Positions 1-13,100 of a stretch of DNA of 64,000 nt are shown here, in pieces. Source of the DNA: Saccharina japonica (lineage: Eukaryota > Sar > Phaeophyceae > Laminariales > Laminariaceae); contig MEHQ01000164.1 in the NCBI GenBank assembly GCA_008828725.1, positions 311,792-375,791 of the forward strand, in the 5' to 3' direction. Under the pieces are notes generated by a model. That model made no database searches. It saw nothing but the letters and a program-made list of their open reading frames with translations, and was not told the DNA's origin. The position numbers and the translations under genes were made by a program. Each line of letters starts with the position of its first letter. Within the stretch, counting starts at the first letter, position 1.

Positions 1-518
1 GATACCCCAGTTTACGGTGAATAATAGGTAGTAGCCAGCGTGTCAAAGCTGGCGCCGAAAGACGGTGTCTGCCCCCCCCCAGCGTTCTCAAGCTGACCAT
101 ATAATTCCATGTACACCCAAACACAGGGTGACCGGTAACTGTCATTTCATCGTGGACCCCTGTCAAGTTCACTGTTAATTGAGAACATACCTTGATAAAA
201 TTTACCAACAAAACCACCAGAGCGTGAATCTTCCTTGAGGAGGCGGTGCATTTGCCGGCTTCCTATCGGTCGTTTAGCATTTTGACCATGGGCTCCACAG
301 CCCGTGCTTCCCTACAGAGGGATAATTCAACTGCACCGTGACGCTTGCGGCGAGATAACAACTGCACACCACGAACATGCGCATTGAAATTCAAGGCCCA
401 GTTTTGGCAAGGGACTGGTTGAATCGAAACGCATGTGAGGATTGTCCTTTTGGCTAACCCTGTTTGAATCATTCATGGCAACTTTATCGTTTGCATGTGA
501 AAGCAGCGATGGATCGCG

Positions 519-1590
519 ATGTCTCCTGACCCCGATCGAGATGTGTGGTCGGGGTGGGCTTCTAGAGTTGACGCACGTGGCGGTCAAAGCTCGCACGCAA
601 GCTGGTACGAAGGTGCAATGCAAATCGTGTGGGATATAGTTCGCGGGGGTCACCAGCCAGAGAGCGGGACACCACTCGGCGGATGCTGCAAACTACGACA
701 GCTCAACTAGTCCGAGGGCTCCGGCCGAAGCACGGACTCTAGCTAAGCAAGTGATCGAGGAGGGTGAGAGGAAATGGAAAGCTACCCAGGCACTGAGGCA
801 CAGAAACCGCGAATACAAACAGCAAGCAGAAATCTTTGTTGAAAATGCTTGGTGGTGTAGGGAAATCGGCAGCGAATGCAGCCCACGCCCGCTTGGTATT
901 CGCTTCCGGACCGTCTTTCGATCTCGGCCGCAACCCGCTTTACCTGACCTTAATCGAGCAAGCTCACACGAATCCCAATTGGTGCCCGAAAGGGCGCGAA
1001 TCTATGAGGCCGACGGACCTCGTCCGATAGTATGAGAAAGTGTCAGGGTCCGATGTACTTGGGCGCAGCCGACAGCATGCCGATCGCCGACTGGTGGAAC
1101 AACTACCGCCGCACAGGAATAGAAACACTCGCGAAGGTGGCGATGTGATGCAACTCGAACATTCCTGCGTCTACAGAACCGGAGAAGAACTGGAGTCTCT
1201 ACGAGGGTGAGACTACTACTACAGTACTACAGTAGTTATATATTTCATAGTTGCGTGCAGGCGCAGGCTGTCGTAGGTTATAGTGCAGTTGTTTCGTATT
1301 GTATCGTTGGTTATTGCTCGACGTCGTACCTCGAGCTCTACCCAACCTCTGCTTTACGCCGATGCCTAGTGGTTGGCTTTTATATGCCATGGGTGGCGGG
1401 CATGCGGCCATGGGCGTGGAGAAGGCGCCCAAGGTGATATTCGTGAGAGCTAATGTGAAGCTCCAAATCAAGATGTACAGCAGACGGCCTTCCGTTACTT
1501 GGAACAATATTTCCTTAGAGTCCGATGGCTTCCTCGGGAGTGAGGACGATATCTCGGACTCGGATTCAGAGTCAAATCTGAACTAGGGCG
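519..1590 (+). pseudogene. hAT-family DNA transposon transposase relic
   Basis: Plus strand, antisense to gene A and inside its intronic segment 1. The domains come in hAT order. A BED-type zinc finger remnant (VQCKSCG followed by H-rich residues, about 540-700) is followed by a basic helix (EEGERKWKATQALRHRNREY). A central block then reads FASGPSFDLGRNPLYL and NPNWCPKGRESMR, as in BED-hAT transposases. A C-terminal dimerisation block reads DWWNNYR, ETLAKVAM, EKNWSLYE. The tail carries NVKLQIKM and an acidic DDISDSDSESN end. The reading frame changes several times (about 640, 1030 and 1145), a stop interrupts the block after ETLAKVAM, and about 230 bp of unrelated sequence separates the dimerisation block from the tail, so it is dead. 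Ends and target duplications were not resolved. Confidence 0.62.
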
Positions 1591-2589
1591 TTGACGCTGT
1601 GATAAGTTGCACTCCTGCCTTGTTTTTTGCGACAGGGGCTATTGCGCAACAGAAGAATCTGAGAGGACGCCGTCTATTCACTTGCGGCATGTCTTGCTCA
1701 ATACGTCGATGTAGTGCGACTGTACGAGTGATGTGCAATTTTGAAATGAATATGTACCTGAGTTATTGGTAAACAAACACTACACGGCGGTAGGACACAG
1801 GACTCCAACAGTACCAGGTACCAGCACACTGCTGTACTCAGGTAGCGGCTGGCTGTACTATTTATGTTCCGATAATATCTTACAACAACAGCGGCATTTT
1901 ATGTTTTGTCTACACATATTACGCAGTTCGCATTTTGTTTCACAGCTGCTCTTGCTATTAATAACAAAAAAGGTATATACGACGATCTAAACTATACGGC
2001 TACTATTATTATTAGTGATAATATCATAATACTAACAACAGAAAAACAGAGACGCCTCATGCAAGACTGCCACCTGCCGTCGCTGCGACTGCATTCAGCA
2101 TGATCCCTGAATGACACAGTAAGTAAGTAGACAACATGCCATATATTTATTACATAGTATACCTGGCATATAGGAAGGGGATGAATATGATCCACCCCCT
2201 GATTTAACGCCTTGTTAGGTTTTGCGGTTGACCGTCGCGAGCGACGTTTGCACTATTTCCCATGTTGACGCGAACGCCCGACTTCCACACTTTGTTTCGC
2301 CATCACACACATCCCTGCAATATAGCGTGTGCTACCGATGTATTACCCCACGGGCGTTGTAACTGAGATATTTTAGCTATTGCTAGGAATTCGCGCAGCA
2401 GAATAGTAGTAACTGTCGTCAACTTGTGTGCATTCGTGGGGAAAAAACAGGAAAAAACGTCGACGACGTCCCCACAGAACCCCTTCTGCCCTCCCTTCAG
2501 GCGGTACACGCGCATGATGGCGAAGCCTATATGGCAATGAGTATCTGCTCCAACTGCGTGAGGCCCTGGAGTCATGGAGGAACATCAAT

Positions 2590-3250
2590 AATGAAAATGA
2601 CCTGATTTTTGTATGGTGGTGCTGAAATGACTCGGTTTATGTATAGTGGTTCTGAAATGACTTGAAATTGTGAGGGGGGTCTGGATTGACTTGAGATTGT
2701 ATGGTGGGTCTGAAATTACTTAACTTTTGTATGGGGGTCTGAAATGACTTGGTTTTTGTATTGTGGTTCTGAAATGACTTGAAATTGTATCAGGGGTCTG
2801 GATTGACTTGGTTTTGGTAAAGGGGGACTGAAAGGACTTGACTTCGTATGGGGGGTCAGAAATTACTTGAAATGGTATGGGGGTCTGGATTGACTTGATT
2901 TTGGTATGGTGGGTCTGAAATTACTTCAATTTGTTTAGGAGGTCTGAAATGACTTGGTCTTTGTACAGGGGGTTGGTAATGACTCGGATTTTGTATAGTT
3001 TATCTGGAAATGACTCGGTTTTTGATAGAGGAGTCTGAAATGACTTGACATTGTATGGGGGTCTGAAATGACTCGATTTTTGTATGGTGGGTTCGAAAGG
3101 ACTATAATTTGTATCGGGACTTGTTTCATGTATGGTGGTCCTGGAATGACTTGAAATTGTGAGGTTCTGGATTGACTTGAGATTGTACGGTGGGTCTGAA
3201 AATACTTAACTTTTGTATAGCGGGTCTGAAATGAATTGATTTTTGTATGG
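2590..3250. repeat. Minisatellite, 29-31-bp unit, about 22 copies
   Basis: Units of the form TGAAATGACTTG...TTTTGTATGGGGGTC follow each other with few gaps. Variant units start TGGATTGACTTG or TGAAATTACTT, and variants recur in a loose higher-order alternation. It occupies the place where segment 2 has the rung exon at 7560-7643. Confidence 0.85.
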
Positions 3251-3512
3251 AAAGTCAGCAACTTGTCAACGCAAGAGTCCCGGGTTCGAGACTCGTGTAC
3301 GACTCCCAACTCTTCCTCTTATGGTGGCGTACAACGTAGTTGATAGATAAAATTATGAGAGTTGCAGTACGTCTACTTAAGACAAATAAAGAAAAATGGA
3401 GGTACACACAACTTGTACGTGTAGAGTAACATATGGTACAGTGACTTCTCAACACAAGAGACCGGGGTTCGAGACCCGTGTACGACGCCCAACTTCTTCT
3501 ATTTATGTTGTA
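3245..3512 (+). repeat. Two tRNA-3'-half-like modules (B-box bearing), diverged direct repeat
   Basis: Two copies (about 3250-3315 and 3440-3505) share GACTTCTCAACACAAGAG-like and GGGTTCGAGACCCGTGTACGA-like blocks. GGTTCGAGA matches a pol III B box with a partial T-stem. No complete cloverleaf or acceptor stem can be formed, so I call a tRNA-derived repeat rather than a tRNA gene. Confidence 0.4.
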
Positions 3513-4107
3513 CAACGTATAGTAGACAGATACAACTCTGAGAAACTGATGAAACATGCGATAAAAACAGTGGTTGATAAAATAAATTTCTGAGAATTTG
3601 ATGAAAAGTGCACACAAAATTAATAGTTCAATCAAGTAAGAAAACGGCCATGGCTATTTTGCCAGGGGTCGCTATCACGAGAGCCTTCGTCAAAATTAGA
3701 ATCGTAATCATACATCTTTATTGCGATCGACGCACAATGTTCTCGATTAAAATTAGGTCCTACCCCACTCAGCGGCACCGAACCAGTGCCAAGTTCAGCA
3801 TAATTTAGCGCAAACGTTCTTGCCGCCGGTATGAAGGCGGGTGGTCATTCGCAAACGTGCGTGCACCTCATTCTTGTTTGAGGAAGTGCCAAAACTGCAA
3901 CACATACGCACGCTTTTTAATGACACCGACCTGCTCCACAGAAACGACGACCAACAAGAGATAAACACATCATAAGTCTTAACGTTTGTAACAGTGCGTT
4001 CATCCTATTACCATATCTGTATTCTACGTTACGCTAGCGCTACAGACATGTAGTATCGTTTTCTAGCTACGACAGAAGAAATCAACACTTTGCCGGCATG
4101 CATTCAC

Positions 4108-4191
4108 CTCCAGATTCGCCGGCTGAGTTATGACGAAATGACGCGTTTCCATCCATGCTAACCGCACTTTCGAAGCAAGCGTCAATAGCAC
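4108..4191 (-). CDS. Gene A rung exon (84 nt), segment 1 copy; last one seen in the window
   Basis: Acceptor GGCAG, donor GGAG|GTGAAT, phase 1/1. It encodes GAIDACFES..., a VSMDGNASFRHNSA core and ESGG. It is paralogous to 8473-8556 (same core, same flanks). No further intact rung exon was found between 1 and 4107, so the next exon lies left of the window. Confidence 0.75.
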
Positions 4192-7100
4192 CTGCCAAAA
4201 TTTACGGGAAAGAACGCGAGGTATTTGCGGGCAGTTATCGAAGAAGCATTGCACTTCGGCCTCGTCTGTTAAAATTATGTACGCGTAGCACGCACCTGGG
4301 GTTTCAAACCTATGGTACGCGATTCCCACCCTGTTGCCCGGCCTGCGTGTGCACGGTTTATATACGCAGACGACCAAGGGGCAGTCTTCGAAGCGAAACA
4401 ATAATGTAAGTGGGGACCGGACACACTTCCAGCGCAAGTATAACTGCCTGATTGCGGTCGTTACACCATGACTATGAAAATTGTTTTGAAGGCCACACAA
4501 CAAACAACATACATTTATATCCCGCGAAAACCTTTGGCGAGATCGAGACGGCTTGTAGCGGAGCTAGAAAATACCATAGTTATCCATCCAAACACCACCG
4601 TTTTCAAATCGGTAAGGGTGTCTGGCGTTGGCGAATTTCATCAGGTCGAGAACACGATTGGTGGGGGCTTCGAGAGTGTGGTAAGGTTAATGTGGTCACT
4701 TGTATTGCGACTAAAAACCCGGGATGGCCAGATAGTTGTCGTACTTCGGCCGTGAAGAAGAAGATGCTCGACGTACATGGTTTCCGACCACCTGTTAATC
4801 GACCTTGGCCGATGAGCGGCGTGAAACGATACATCTTCGGGTCCGATCATGCTCCCTACTATAGTGGAATGAGTTTGTGTTTTAAATTGCGCAAATTGTG
4901 TTAACGGTCTCCTCAGCCTCCCATAAATAGTGAAGCAGTATCACAACTACTTCTGTAACACCAATTCAACGTAGGGGCAACCATAGCGTGTACGTATATA
5001 CTGCACAGCTAGCATTGGCCTTCGACCTCGATTGCGGGGTGGTTAAAAATAAATATGTGTTGTGATCGATGGGCTGACCAAATATCTTGATTTGTGACGT
5101 TTCTAGTTTGAGTGATCTAAATCGCTAGGATGTGGGACATACCTGATACGCTTGATACGCTTCTGTAGACTGTTCGAGAACTCCGAGCTAGGATCAGGGA
5201 GTTGTGGGAATTACAGTAGGTAGTTAAACACACGCTGCGACCAAAAAAAAACTACACACCCAGTGTGTCACCTCTGATATATATACCCGCCGGGGTTTGG
5301 TCGCCAATCACTAACGGTTGTACGAGGAAAACGTTGAATGAGTCGAACCCTCATCGTGGGGATGAATGGGACAGATAGTCAGCAGACCTAACTTGAATCT
5401 TGAGTCCGGATACCCCCGTTTACGGTGAGGAACACAGGTGGTAGCCAACGTGTTAAAGGTGGTGCTGGAAGTCAATGTTCGATGGACCTCAGTGTTCTCA
5501 CCTTAACGATAATGTTTCGTGTATCCGTAAACACAGGGTGACCGGTAACTGTCCAAATGTAACGTGGACCCCTGTCAAGTTGACGATTAGAGGCGAACGC
5601 GGCCCAGGACTGAAATTAGCAAACACTACCAGAGCGTCAATCTCCTTGAGGGGGCAGTGTATTCGCCGACTTCCTATCGATCATTGCGCATTTTTCATGA
5701 GCTCTACAGCCAGTGCTCCCCTACATGTTGATAATTCAACTGCAACTTGACGCTTGCCGCGAGAGAACACCCACCCAACAAGTTCATGCCCTTTTAAAAG
5801 GAAGACTTAATTTTCGCGAGAGACCGGTGGCATCGGGATGCCTGTGGCAATTGTCTGTATGGCAAACCCAGTGTGAAGCGTTCATGCCTGTGGGGGGCAG
5901 GCGGTCGAACTTTTGATGTTCCCTTCACCTGGTTTCGTAACGTGGCTTGTGGCGACGTCAACGAGCGTGATATCGATCTACTTGGTTCCCTTGATTAAGG
6001 GCCGATCGGCATTCTCTGCTTGATGTTGAGATTAGTATTGGCAAAAGCATAATCCGCCATGTGAGCACGCCTCCGTAATACAATAACGAATTTTTGGTAG
6101 GATAGGTCGTGTGGAGTTGCATCGACAGTAATGTTACTATGCTGTTTCTAGTACTAAAGCATGTTTGATCAAGCTTCTTTCTTGCCATCAAATTACGGGG
6201 GTAATTGTGTAGCCCGTACGGATATGCACGCGGAAACCAACCACCAGCTTCAAGTGGGTATTTGAGTAACACTCGGCCTTTACGTATACCTTCACATGTC
6301 TGGCAGGACATCGACCAGCCTAGAAACGATACGCCTAAGCCGAACGCATCGACGGGTTAGGGCTCTCCCATTTCATCGAATTGAAACATGCATAGCATTG
6401 GATCGCATAGCTGCTGAAGACTTGGATAATAGAGAAGTTTATCAGGTGTATCAGGTACACGGGACGTAACAAATGTCGGCGTCTTCGTCAAGTGGCACAA
6501 AAACCGAACCATCCAATCTGCAGAATCAGGGAAAAGTCCAGTTTTTCCCCCAAAGGAATTTTCCTAGAAGTCACACGCTCGGCAGGCGAAAGCACAAACA
6601 CGAGATACCCGTGTGTCGAAACGAGTGCATACTTGGACTGCAAGCAATTTCCACCAAATCTAGTTCCAACAGCGAGATCACGGTGTCGAAATTATTGGCC
6701 CCGGGGATTTGAGCACCACACCCTTTTACACAGCATATGGGTAATGGGCGGTGGGGTAGAGATATGCAGGCTCCAGTCCATGGTGTGGAGGGTGCTGTGG
6801 GATACTCCAATCGTGGCAGTTTCGAAGCCGTGGTATGCATTTTACTTTCGGCGAAACCCCTATCGAAAACAAATTGCTCCCGCCGCTGCTTGGGCACGCG
6901 AACCACTCGATCTCCATGGTGTCTAGGATATATCAGCCTGCGAAGGAAAATACTGTGAGGGTACTTCACATGTCGAAAATGCCGGCGGTGCGAAAATACA
7001 CTGTTTGCTGGGCGCTGGAAAGGGTAAATCTTTGACCCGTCCAGTTAGAGTTTACGTAGGCAATGGTCAAGCTGTTATACACAGACCGTTAAAATGGAAA

Positions 7101-10100
7101 AGTACCAACTGTCCACAACAGTCTGAAATAAGGACGCTGATCACACTAGACGCCTCCACTGTTTCGCGGTGTTGTATAGGAAGACGGAAATCCAGAGACA
7201 CCTGCTTGGCTCAACTCTTTCGTGTTCAATTTGGTTGCAGCAAGTGCGATTGTGAACAAAATGTGTGGTGTCACCACAAATAAACGGGCACCTCACTGCT
7301 CACCACCTCTGGCGGCATGTAACCGTAAAGCGGTTTTAAGCTATAAATTTCGTCACCAAAATTGATCAATGTGATTAGGGGAGAAGCGAAGGCTCAACGA
7401 AAAGTAATTGGTTCAGGACTGCACTCGCTCGCTGGGTGGAGACATGTCACTCAGAACTATTGAAGAGCCCTATTTACGTTCATGTGCAGTGCTGTAAAAC
7501 ATAGTTTTGGAAACTTTTGCCACAGACCATTTCATACAGCCTGCCAGAACCCTTCGTACCTCCAAAGCCACCAGCTGAATTGTTAGTGAAAACAGCGGTT
7601 CCATCCATGCTAAACGCGCATCTGCGTGCGTAGTGTATGCCACCTGCGCGAAAGACAGAAATCATCCACGTTGTTTGTTCAGGCAACGCCCCGATCTATC
7701 GTACCAGATACACACTAATGATATACCGCGACAAATACCCCAACAGCAAACAAGCAGTAGTTTGGGAACGGTGTGATGTGTAAATTTCTCACATTAGGCT
7801 GTGCCGTTAGAGACTTCACCAAGTATGTTGGGCCTCAAGGCGGTATCCGTTTACGTTGGATTCCACGTGTGCGCGTCTCCTGTAGTTGCCGGATGTGTAA
7901 ATTGCTCACATCAGACTGTGCCGCAAAAACTTCAACCAAGTATGCTGGGCCTCAAGGCGGTATCCGTTCACGTTGGATCGTATGTGTGCGCGTCTCCTGT
8001 AGTTGCCGCGAAGACCTGCTGATACAACTGGTGCTGCCGATACATTTCTATTGGGGGGTTTTAATTACAGGAAATCTCCATTTACATGTACACTACACTG
8101 GACGATCTACATCAAGATTATGCTGCAACCAACCGCACCGCACCATTGCCAAGTTCTGGCCAACGTGCGCGAACGCGCATGCCGCCAGGGTCAGAGCAGA
8201 CGGGATATCAGTCGAAAACGCGATTGAACACAATGCTTTATTAAGGAAGGGAAAATCTGCAATCACGATGCGTAGTAAGTGGATGACATTTACGTGTTTA
8301 ACATAATAAAAAAAAACAGCTAGAGACAGAAACAGTAGAAGTGTTTACGTTGGGACAGCGCATTCATCAAAATACCGTACGTTTACTCTACATTACACAA
8401 GCGCTACAAATAGTTACCAGCCTTCTGTACGTTCGTGGAAACAATCAACAAACTGCGCGGGTAAGCATTTACCTCCGTAAACACCGGCTGAGTTATGAAG
8501 AAATGAGATGCTTCCGTCCATATTAACCACGCTTTCATCAAATGCAGAAATCGCACCTGCAACAATAAGCGGGAACGGATATATCAATTGTTCGCAGCCA
8601 ATTTCTCCAAGAAGCATTTCAGTTCGGCCATATATCTCTCATTTCTTAACCGTAGCATCACGTGGAGTTTCACTACTATCGCCCGCAAATGAAATGCGTT
8701 CGCTTCCTGTTCCCCAGCGTGCTTGTCCAAGGTTTATACTAAAGGAACGGCCAATGGTCCGAAAGCTTGAAGGTAGCGGGGATCCCATGTACGTCTAGTG
8801 CAAGTAACACTGCGTGACTGTGCTTGTGGTAGCATGACCATCGAAACCGGCGCTTAGGCCACGCAAACAAACAACATAAATGCTCCGCCGGTGAGGACTT
8901 GTGGCGAGTTCAAGACGGCGCGTAACAAAGCCAACATAGAAACCAGTTTTAAAATGTATTTCGTTCTGAAATCCGCGATAGTTTATGGTGTCGGGGAACT
9001 CTTATCAGACCGAGAAAACGATCGGTGTGGGCGTCGGGCGAGTGGAAAGGAGATTGATGTCACTGGTTTGACGTAACTAACAACCTGTTATGGCCAGAGC
9101 TTTGCCGTGTGTGGGCGGTGGACAAAACTGCTGTCGACATACAGTGTTTACAAATGCCAGCTAATCGACCTTGGCCGGTGAGGGTCTTGTTAAATACCTC
9201 TTCGGGCCCAAACGTGCCCCCTCCGTTTATGGCAATTGTTTGTGTTCGAAGTTTACACAGACTGTGTGTATTATCTTCTGAGCCTTCACATAAACAGTCT
9301 CCAATATCGCCAGCACTTCTGTCCCACCAACTCAACATAAAGGCAATATAGGTTGTACTGCTACACTGCACATTTAACATTGGCCTCCAACCGCGATTCC
9401 TTGGTGGATATAATCCAACCCGTATTGGATCGATGGTCCGAGCGAACGTTTGATATTACGATGTTTCATATTAGAGTGGCCTGCAAAGCTAGGACGTCGG
9501 ACATGGGCTTACTCGAAAACCTGGACATTCGAGAACACCTGAGTAAAGTCACGGTGCTGTGAGCATTGACCAGTTAGACGCACGGTTCACCAGAAACAAC
9601 AAACCCGTCGAGTGTGTCGGCTATATATAGCCGTCGCTGTTCAAGGGTCAATAACTAGGGATCGTCCAATGAAACAATACAATGAGTTAAGCATTTTATG
9701 CAGAGCAATCAGACAGGTCGACAGCAGATATGATCTTGAATATTACTAGTAAAATCCGGGGAATACGTGGTAGCCAATGTTTCAAAGATGGTGCTAAACG
9801 ATATTGTTCAGACGCCCCCAACGCTTGTTGGTCACCCATACGTTTCCGTCTGCCTGTCAACCCAGGGTGGCCCGTAACTGTCCAAGTTCTACGTGAACCC
9901 CTGTCACGTTGACTGCGAAATTAGATCGCTACTTAAAAATTCATCCAACGAAAACCTCCAGACCGTGAATCTCTTTCGAGGGGGAGCTGTATTTGACGAC
10001 TTTCTGACGATCGGTGAGCGTTTGTCAAGAGCTCCACAGCCATACTTCCCGATAAATGACCAAGTCAATTGCAATGCCATGTTTACGGCGATAGAACAAC

Positions 10101-13100
10101 TGCAGGGACTTTAAACATGCAAATCTAGGTTTGAGAAGAGACTGGTTGCATCAACACGCATGCGACGAGTATCCCATAGACCAATATCAGTTCGAATCTT
10201 GGATGCCCGTGGGGGCGTGCGGTTGAACAAATTGGTGGACTTTTGGCGCTGGTTGCGCAACGTATTTGGTTGCCATCTCCACAAACGTGCTTCCGGCTCA
10301 CTTGATTCCTTTGACGAGGCTTGCACGATATTCTCTGTTCGGTGTTGAGGTCGATATGGGCAAAAACCCTATCTACCATGTGGGCGTTCCCATGTTATAA
10401 GACGATGAAAATATGGTCGCTTTTGTTTCTGTAATAGCCAAGGGCAGCCGTGTCACTATGCCATTGTTGTTGCACACATTACTCGTTAAACAAGCCCCCC
10501 CTTTCGCCATAAAGCTACGGAAACCATGTCATAGCCCGTACGGGGAAGAACGCGCAAATCAACAACCAGCTGCAAATGTGTATCTGAGAGACAGTCGGCC
10601 TTAACACATACCTTCACACATACTAGGAATCTGGCCAACCAATAAACGATAAATCACTACGACGGGTAAGGGCTTTCCCATTGAAACTTACGTCAAAACG
10701 TGAATCGCAGGATATCATCGCAAGGTTGCCGAAACGCTTGATATTTGTCTAGATTATCACGTTCGCCATTTCGAACTGTTTTGCTCAATTGTTCGGGCCA
10801 TACACTCGTGAACCAGGTCATTCTACGTTTTGTTTACAAACAAACGCGTGTGCTAATTGCGATATATGGCTTGAAAAATGGCAGATAAATAGTCTCCGAA
10901 ATATCGACGCTATAGCTGCATGGGTGTCCTATGTTCCCCTCAGTTTCGAAGGCAATGCGTATTCCGTCATATCGTCCGAACACAGACGAGGGGTGATACC
11001 ACGGGCACAATTAAGCCAAAAGAGAAACATGGTACGACGGCAGCGGTACAGGCTTATAGTCCATATCTACCCAAGGCTGGGAGAGGTCGACTAGTGAGGT
11101 AGGAACATCATATGGGAATCGAGTAGATGGCCGTGAAATGGCCCCGGAGGGAGCATCTACACGCAGGGGTACAGATAACCACACACGCCCATCATAATGA
11201 TGTCCTACAAAACCTAACGCACAGCAGTGTTAACGCCGGAATATCGGTTCCGAGTGTCCAACAAAGATCCACAAGGGGTACAAAAGGAATTGCCAAATTA
11301 TCATGTTGCAGCGGGTGGCGATGGACGCAGTGTTTGATAGAGTGGTCTCAAACGCCGCTTCCCTTACGGTCACACACCCGTGTGTAACCTATATACTGGT
11401 CTCGATCGCCGTGGATGGAATGATAATCGTTAGTCGTGCTGTCATATTCAGCGACGCAAGCATTATGCCAACGTTTGCATCTCCGCCCCAATGTTGCACT
11501 AACATAAATTCATTTAGAGAATGGTACAATATCATTTATCCGACAATATTTCCAGTTGAACTGTTGTAACATCCCCCCTGTGAGCGGGGTCTGCGTCGTT
11601 CCCGAGCACCGAAACGATACCGCGACGTCGCCAGGACGAAGTTATTTCTAGACGTTTTTTGTTCGGAGGTTTTCCGGCGGTGGGCACCTCTTCATGGATA
11701 TAGACCGACGTCAACAACAAACTGACCGGTGTGCTTCTTAGCGCGGCACGGGTATGTTCATCTTCGTTCTCGTTTTGTGCATTCGCGTTCATGTATCTAA
11801 TTGGAGAATTAAATGCCTAAGCCTCCCCAAACATCTAACAAAAACAGCTCATTGGCTCCGCGATACATCGATCACGACGTCGTCCTCGATTAGGCGACAT
11901 TACGGTTCAAGCGGTCTTCAGACCATTGCGGCTAGTGTCCCATATCTCTTTGATGACCACAAGCCGGTAGTAGTTGTCATAAGGTTGTGTTGCTCAATTT
12001 CGGTTTCACTTCGGGCCCTCTATATCTATGTTACACGCAATTGCACCCTATTCGAAACTTCGAAAGCGCAATGAGACCGCAAGACAATCAATCATTTTCA
12101 TCTTCCCTTTGTTCGGCTTGGCTCGCCCATTAAATTGCACCCCAGAAAAAGGCTCGTCCCTTGGACGAGGCTAACTTATGAGCGCCACATACGTAGGGTC
12201 CCCTCGGAAACACCAAACCACATGACATGGCCCTAGAACAAAACTATAGCATCCACCGGCGACAGATGAGGAGCCGCGTCCGTCACAGAGTTGATGTTTG
12301 GTCTAGTTGGACAGTTGTGACACGCTGATACTTGAAGAGTTACGCTTTGACGTCGGTTGTGCCGCGCTCAGTGAGGATATACCTTTGAGCCGTGCCTGGA
12401 ATAAATTAAGTAAGTGCAACATGCCCGTTGTTGTTCGTGCAGATGTACGGGGGGTGGGAAGTACACCGGTCACAACCCGAGAAACACGAACGCCACAATA
12501 TTCCGAAACATGGACGAAATAATTGGACCAGTTGTTTTTCCTGAGCAAGGCACTCGCAAAGATTGGTTCACATAAGTTAGACGTGCACTGTTGTCGCAAC
12601 AAGTATGGTCATAACTGTTTGCATGTATTGCCCCCTCCGTGCTTCGCAATATGGCTACCACTCATCTGAAACATTATAATCGTCGGGCGAAGCCCAGGAT
12701 GATAAACCAACAAATATCCGATGCGAGTTCAACAAAAGCGCCAAATTTTAGAATGCATGATGGCTGACGGCATTGGATGTTCGTGCATTTCCACGCCGGC
12801 CTAAGCGTAAACACATAACAGGCACATGAGAGACAATATGATCCATTCGGTAATGAACGTAGAAAAACCGTTTGCTTGTTAACTTATCCAAGCATGTTAA
12901 GGATGTTTTAAAAGGGCCTGGCGGTCATGTTCCACAGAGCGAGATACATCTTTATATGTCGCACAGAAACCTCTCCAGCCAAATTGTTGATCAGCAAGGT
13001 GCCGGAACTGCCATAGTTTGACACGGACAGATGGCAAATTATGTCCCCCCCTCCCCCCTGCGTCATTCGGTACTCTCTCTCGAAAGGAATGCGTGGTCAA

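Larger units (their letters stand above)
1..5407. repeat. Intronic tandem segment 1 of 3 within gene A
   Basis: The first 500 bases align with 5408-5900 and more weakly with 9745-10140 (shared blocks around ACGGTGA, GGTAGCCA and TGACCGGTAACTGTC). The 3.7-4.2 kb part aligns with 8.1-8.56 kb. The segment therefore duplicates intron plus exon. It has since gained a hAT relic and a minisatellite. Much of it is otherwise unrecognisable intron sequence. Confidence 0.6.
5408..9744. repeat. Intronic tandem segment 2 of 3 within gene A
   Basis: It is collinear with segment 1 at both ends and with segment 3 at its start (5408-6310 against 9745-10620, including shared ATTCTCTG and CCATGTG blocks). It contains two intact rung exons (7560-7643 and 8473-8556). 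Apart from a 119-bp tandem duplication at 7.77 kb, I see nothing else coding in it. Confidence 0.6.

Noticed and set aside
60-220. Rung exon reading VNLTG...MTVTGHPVF
   Set aside because: The two other copies (about 5500 and 9860) differ by 2 nt at the core, so the frame is not shared; it is better read as duplicated intron sequence.
2590-3250. CRISPR-like array
   Set aside because: Every 29-31-bp unit is itself a variant repeat; there are no unique spacers.
3245-3512. Possible tRNA genes
   Set aside because: B-box and partial T-stem only; no acceptor stem pairing or proper anticodon stem in either copy.
4738-4794. Extra gene A exon starting at the AG before GGTCGG
   Set aside because: The counterpart at 9165 shares the flank, but neither encodes a rung pattern or ends in a plausible donor.
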